Assembly: GCF_001949145.1 (NCBI RefSeq)
Contig: NW_019091427.1
Location: forward strand, 934,260-998,259
Origin: Acanthaster planci
Taxonomy: Eukaryota; Echinodermata; Asteroidea; Valvatida; Acanthasteridae
DNA: 64,000 nucleotides
Reading direction: 5' to 3'
Positions 60,528-64,000 of the stretch are shown one piece after another (the first letter of the stretch is position 1; each line of letters begins with the position of its first letter). Made by a program: the position numbers and the translations under genes. The notes below the pieces were generated by a model. The model was not told the origin of the DNA, searched no databases, and worked only from the letters and a program-made list of their open reading frames with translations.

Positions 60528-61436
60528 TCACCGAAGGAGACTCCACTTCGTGGGCCCTCTGTAGGACCTCCTCCGGATCGTCCCTGCAGGTTTCAACCTA
60601 GTCAATGCAATGTACTGTACCGATGCATGCGTGGGGGGGGGTAATGTAACCTCTTGTTCTGTCTCATTGATAAGGGCAACCGCAAATCTATCCTTTACAA
60701 CGTGGACGATTGCACCTTTCAGACCAATGGCTGGTGGCAGGTTAGCGGCACTGTCTGGCTCCAAAACGGCGCAGTAACTCAACCCATTTGGGCCAGGCTG
60801 AGCTGATGCCTGGAAAACTGCAACCTGTCGCGGCGGTACAGCAAGGGTTGTGTCATGAGGCAGATAAGCCCGGCCGATGGGCCCCAGAATACTCTCAAAC
60901 TTGACATGCTTTTCTGCTGCCATCATTGCCTTGTTCCATATCCCTTTACTGCCCCTACTTGACTGGAGTAGCCTTAAGTGTTCATTTGCCATTGGAGTAA
61001 CTTTTGTCGACCAACATTCTGCTAGGAAGTTAATCCCCAGTATTCCTGGGGTATCGGTGGAGGATTCTCTGGCTTCACGGATCACCAGCACCAATCTGTC
61101 TGGGAGAGTCACACCCAAGGCTGTGATGTCAACCTCAATGAAGCCAACGTAGGGGGTGCTTACTCCATTTGCAGCATGGAGGTGAAAACTGGATGGGATG
61201 TCTTGGGGTCGGTACCCGTTTGGCTCGAAAATTGTATGATAGCAACCCTCCGTGACAATGGTCACCACTGATCCGGTATCAAGCAGGCACTCTAGCGGAG
61301 TAGTCCCAAACAGCACATTAACAGAATGGCAGTTACCTACTGCTCGAGGAGTGAGGGTCTTGGAACCAGCTGTTGCCCCTCTAGCCGACTGGCTCCTGGC
61401 AGCCGAGGGTGGTAGTTTACTGGCAGCTGGGCACAA
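60528..61436 (-). pseudogene. Ty3/gypsy aspartic protease
   Basis: A 302-codon open frame. LECLLDTGSVVTIVTE carries the DTGS active site and GILGINFLAE the second conserved block. The C-terminal half is a Thr/Pro-rich linker to the RT. Confidence 0.8.
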
Positions 61437-61744
61437 GGCGGGGTAGATTGTGTAGCAGTTTGAACAGGATAACCTCCGGCTTGGTCAGGCGGACTCGTAG
61501 GTACGTATGCCGGCCGGGGGAAACGGGGGCCATATTGTTGGACGGGCCTTGGACACTCCCTAGCAAAATGCCCCTCACTGTAGCAGTTGTAGCAGCGCTG
61601 GTGGCGCTCAGCAGGCAGCTGTGCTCTTGGTGGTTGTTTAGGTTGGTGGAGGGCCTGTAACGACTGCATGACCCACTCCATTTCTCTGGACGGCATCCTG
61701 GCTTGTACAGTGGCGGCCACAGGTCGGTTTATCGGCAACAGCAA
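61337..61744 (-). pseudogene. Ty3/gypsy nucleocapsid zinc knuckle
   Basis: Contains HQRCYNCYSEGHFARECPRP, a CCHC knuckle (C-X2-C-X4-H-X4-C), with Pro/Gln-rich flanks. It overlaps the end of the gag frame and the start of the protease frame. Confidence 0.8.
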
Positions 61745-62588
61745 AAGGCTGCTCGCTATCAGCCCTCTTTATGGCCCAGTATTTCAGTTCACAAAAAGGT
61801 ATATCTGCACGCCTGTCCAGAAGATCTCGGGTGGGGATGCGTAATGCCTCTGATCGCAAGCCATCCACGAATTGATCTCGGATGATGTTACCAGGCTCCT
61901 TAAAGAGGACAGGATCCTTTTTATGGACAAGCAAGAAGATTTTCTGCAAGGCAACTGCAAAGTCCGTCACAGATTCACCAAGGTCCTGTCTACGCTCTAA
62001 AAACCGCCGCTGCAGTTCGGTGGTTGTGAGAGGTTTTCCATAGGATGATTTTAAGTACCGAAAGGCCTCGTCCATTTGGGCCCCTGCAGCAAATTGTGCC
62101 TTGGCCTCGACTTTAGGACCTGCCTTGAGTGCATCCAGTAAAACCTGTTTCTGTTGGTCCTCAGGTACATTGTAACGCTTCACAACATGTTGAATAGCAA
62201 ATATTCGTCCATAGTGGATGCCTTTCTTGTGGGGATCCTCCTGACCACTAAAAGTGGGGATCTTTCGCTCTGAGGCAATAACCACAATGCACGGATTAGT
62301 AGGCAGTCCAACCTCTTGTTTCACCTGCTTTACTATCGGCTTGTACACCCCTTTGCCCGTCCACCCTCCAGCTGGGGGCATCACCACACCATCAACTAGG
62401 GCAAGGATGGTGTCTTCCTCATCACTGGTTTGCAGTAATCCGGTTGCATTCATCCAATAGCTTTGTAGGGTAGCTAACGGCAATTTGCCGTCGACTGGAC
62501 TAACTTGGAGGGGTTTAGCCTCCCCCGGTCCTTTCACCCTGAATGATGCTACCATTACTTCAAGTGCAATATAGACTATGCTGTTCAC
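61638..62588 (-). pseudogene. Ty3/gypsy gag
   Basis: A 316-codon open frame from ATG 62588. It has a retrotransposon Gag capsid-like middle (KIPTFSGQEDP, then YLKSSYGKPLTTTELQRRFL and RRQDLGESVTDFAVALQKIF). It loses frame before the zinc knuckle, which lies in the next frame at 61337-61744. Confidence 0.8.
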
Positions 62589-62645
62589 CTCTACCGGGCA
62601 GGCGATTCACTCCTCACTGATGCAGTCTATCCCACTTCTGACACT

Positions 62646-63974
62646 TCTGGTGCAAGCGGTCACGGACACAGCGTCCAATGGTATGGGATTATAAACAACT
62701 GGCCCGCGACACTCTTGTGTTCGGCTTGACTGCTGAATGAAAACTTTTATTTGGAGACTGTGAAGTGGCGGTCGAAAGGCACCGACCGATATGGAAGAGG
62801 CGGTCGATCAGCATGGGATACAGCACATAAGAAAGAAAGGAATAAGAATAAAGGGATCATAAGTACATAATAAGGTGACCTAATGCCAGCACTGGAAAAC
62901 AATACATCTACTTAAAGGGAGCGATGGACAGGCTATGACAGACACCAAGCAATAAATTGAATAGTTGGAGCTAAAATAGAACAGTTATTTCTTCAAAGTC
63001 GTCCAGGTAAGAGTACACAATTTCCCTAATACAAAGGGAGCTCAATAAAGGTTACATAGGGCAAGAAAATACAAGTGTTATGCTAGTGCCATAGCAGACC
63101 AGGAAGGGGTAGATGAAAAACCACCTGACAGAACAAAATCCATATTTTTTTTTACCCGTAAAGCAGCATAAAGGACAATTTGATTATCAGAATGCAAATT
63201 CTGCAAAGCAAAAATAAGGAAGACACACATACTTGAGTTCCATATTCATCACAAACAAGGGTGTCTTGGTACTACGCTCCATCTCTTAAAGTATAATGAC
63301 ATGCATTAAGTCCATTCACTCGTGGTTAGCGACTTCACTGAACAAAGACGGCGCTGTAGGCCTATAGTAAACTTATCCGAGCAATGAATTAACATAAAAA
63401 TCTCGGACTTTGCTTTAAAAGACAACAGTGTTCCGGTCTGACGTCTCACTACAATGCCTCATGAAAAAAATAAATGCAAGACCATCATGTCAACTTAAGA
63501 TTGCTGGCGAATGTAATAACTGGGAAAATTTACAGCAATTTCTATAACCTAGAGGTCCCCATAAAAAGACCACTAGGTCGCCATCTTGGTCAAAGTTCAC
63601 AAACGAAATCTCCCGAATGGCAGGGACAATGCAACAGTTTGCCCAATCTGAACTATCACAATTATTCCCGAGGCTCTCCGGACTAAGGGCATATGAAATA
63701 TTTCACTCATAAGAAAACAAAACTGCAAAAATGTTACCCGTGGATTGGCGGTCGAAAGGAACCAACTGATCTGACAGAGGCGGTAGATCAGCCTGAGCCG
63801 CCTCCGTCGCGCGGTGGCGCCTTTCAGACTCACCATAAAAAGCTGAGACTGTACATGTACATACCATTAAAATTAACAGCGATCAAAGGTGGGGTTTCTT
63901 TATACTCAGAAAAGCGAGAAACTGGCACAAGTGCTGGGTTATACATGTAATATTTCACATCCACGCTCCCTACA
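62646..63974 (-). repeat. Ty3/gypsy 5' LTR (right copy)
   Basis: Starts near TCTGGTGCAAGCGGTCACGG and matches the left copy to CGCTCCCTACA at 63974; it may continue past the window end. The element-strand sequence just inside (GAAGTGTCAGAAGTGGGAT) lies where a primer-binding site is expected. Confidence 0.75.
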
Positions 63975-64000
63975 GAAAGGAATACAAACCCTCTTTGACT

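Larger units (their letters stand above)
55412..64000 (-). mobile_element. Ty3/gypsy LTR retrotransposon, both LTRs, decayed
   Basis: Left and right repeats of about 1.3 kb flank gag, protease, RT, RNase H and integrase on the minus strand. The frames are open over long stretches (gag 316 codons, protease 302, RNase H 188) but separated by shifts and stops, so the element is younger than the BEL copy yet not intact. The right LTR may run beyond the window end. Confidence 0.88.

Noticed and set aside
55407-63979. GAAA as target duplication of the large gypsy element
   Set aside because: The right LTR may continue beyond the window, so the match of four bases could be chance.
1-64000. CRISPR arrays, operons, prokaryotic promoters or terminators
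   Set aside because: No regularly spaced short repeats were seen and the gene structure is plainly eukaryotic.

Overview
The window is eukaryotic nuclear DNA from an animal, most likely a marine invertebrate. The coding signal is in short exons with GT/AG borders, the spacers are AT-rich, and the repeats belong to metazoan transposon families (BEL/Pao, Ty3/gypsy, Tc1, piggyBac, a hAT-like element, a LINE). Short ACATGTA-type runs recur. I cannot name the species; an echinoderm, lancelet, hemichordate, mollusc or cnidarian would all fit. Nothing looks prokaryotic.

Layout, left half (about 1-32.7 kb): three tandem genes, all on the minus strand, encode secreted, single-domain GDSL-type phospholipases of the phospholipase B1 (PLB1) family. 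Gene 1 runs about 9.46 to 1.03 kb, with the last exon not found. Gene 2 runs 18.73 to 11.59 kb, with all 14 exons, summing to an open 461-residue protein. Gene 3 runs about 32.7 or 26.9 to 20.76 kb, with one 5' exon not found and the first exon provisional. Most exons have the same length and phase in all three genes, so the cluster arose by whole-gene tandem duplication. Each gene keeps the Ser-Asp-His catalytic set, and genes 2 and 3 end in a hydrophobic tail with no cytoplasmic segment, suggesting a GPI anchor. These are separate genes, unlike the four-repeat single gene of mammals.

Layout, right half (about 33.6-64 kb): a graveyard of nested and broken transposable elements. In order: a decayed BEL/Pao element with both LTRs (33.6-40.7 kb); an inverted-repeat element (40.9 kb); a Tc1-like transposon with about 210-bp IR/DR-type termini and a broken transposase (42.15-43.79 kb); a piggyBac-like transposase pseudogene (45.4-48.2 kb) interrupted by a 1,046-bp inverted-repeat element with an 8-bp target duplication; an internally deleted Ty3/gypsy fragment (49.4-51.2 kb); a degenerate LINE with a 1-kb insertion (52.4-55.4 kb); and a long Ty3/gypsy element with both LTRs (55.4 kb to the window end).

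The clearest items for follow-up are the three-gene phospholipase cluster with its exon-by-exon conservation, the nested insertion inside the piggyBac gene, and the internally duplicated motif in the gypsy LTRs. All calls come from reading the sequence; no database search was run.
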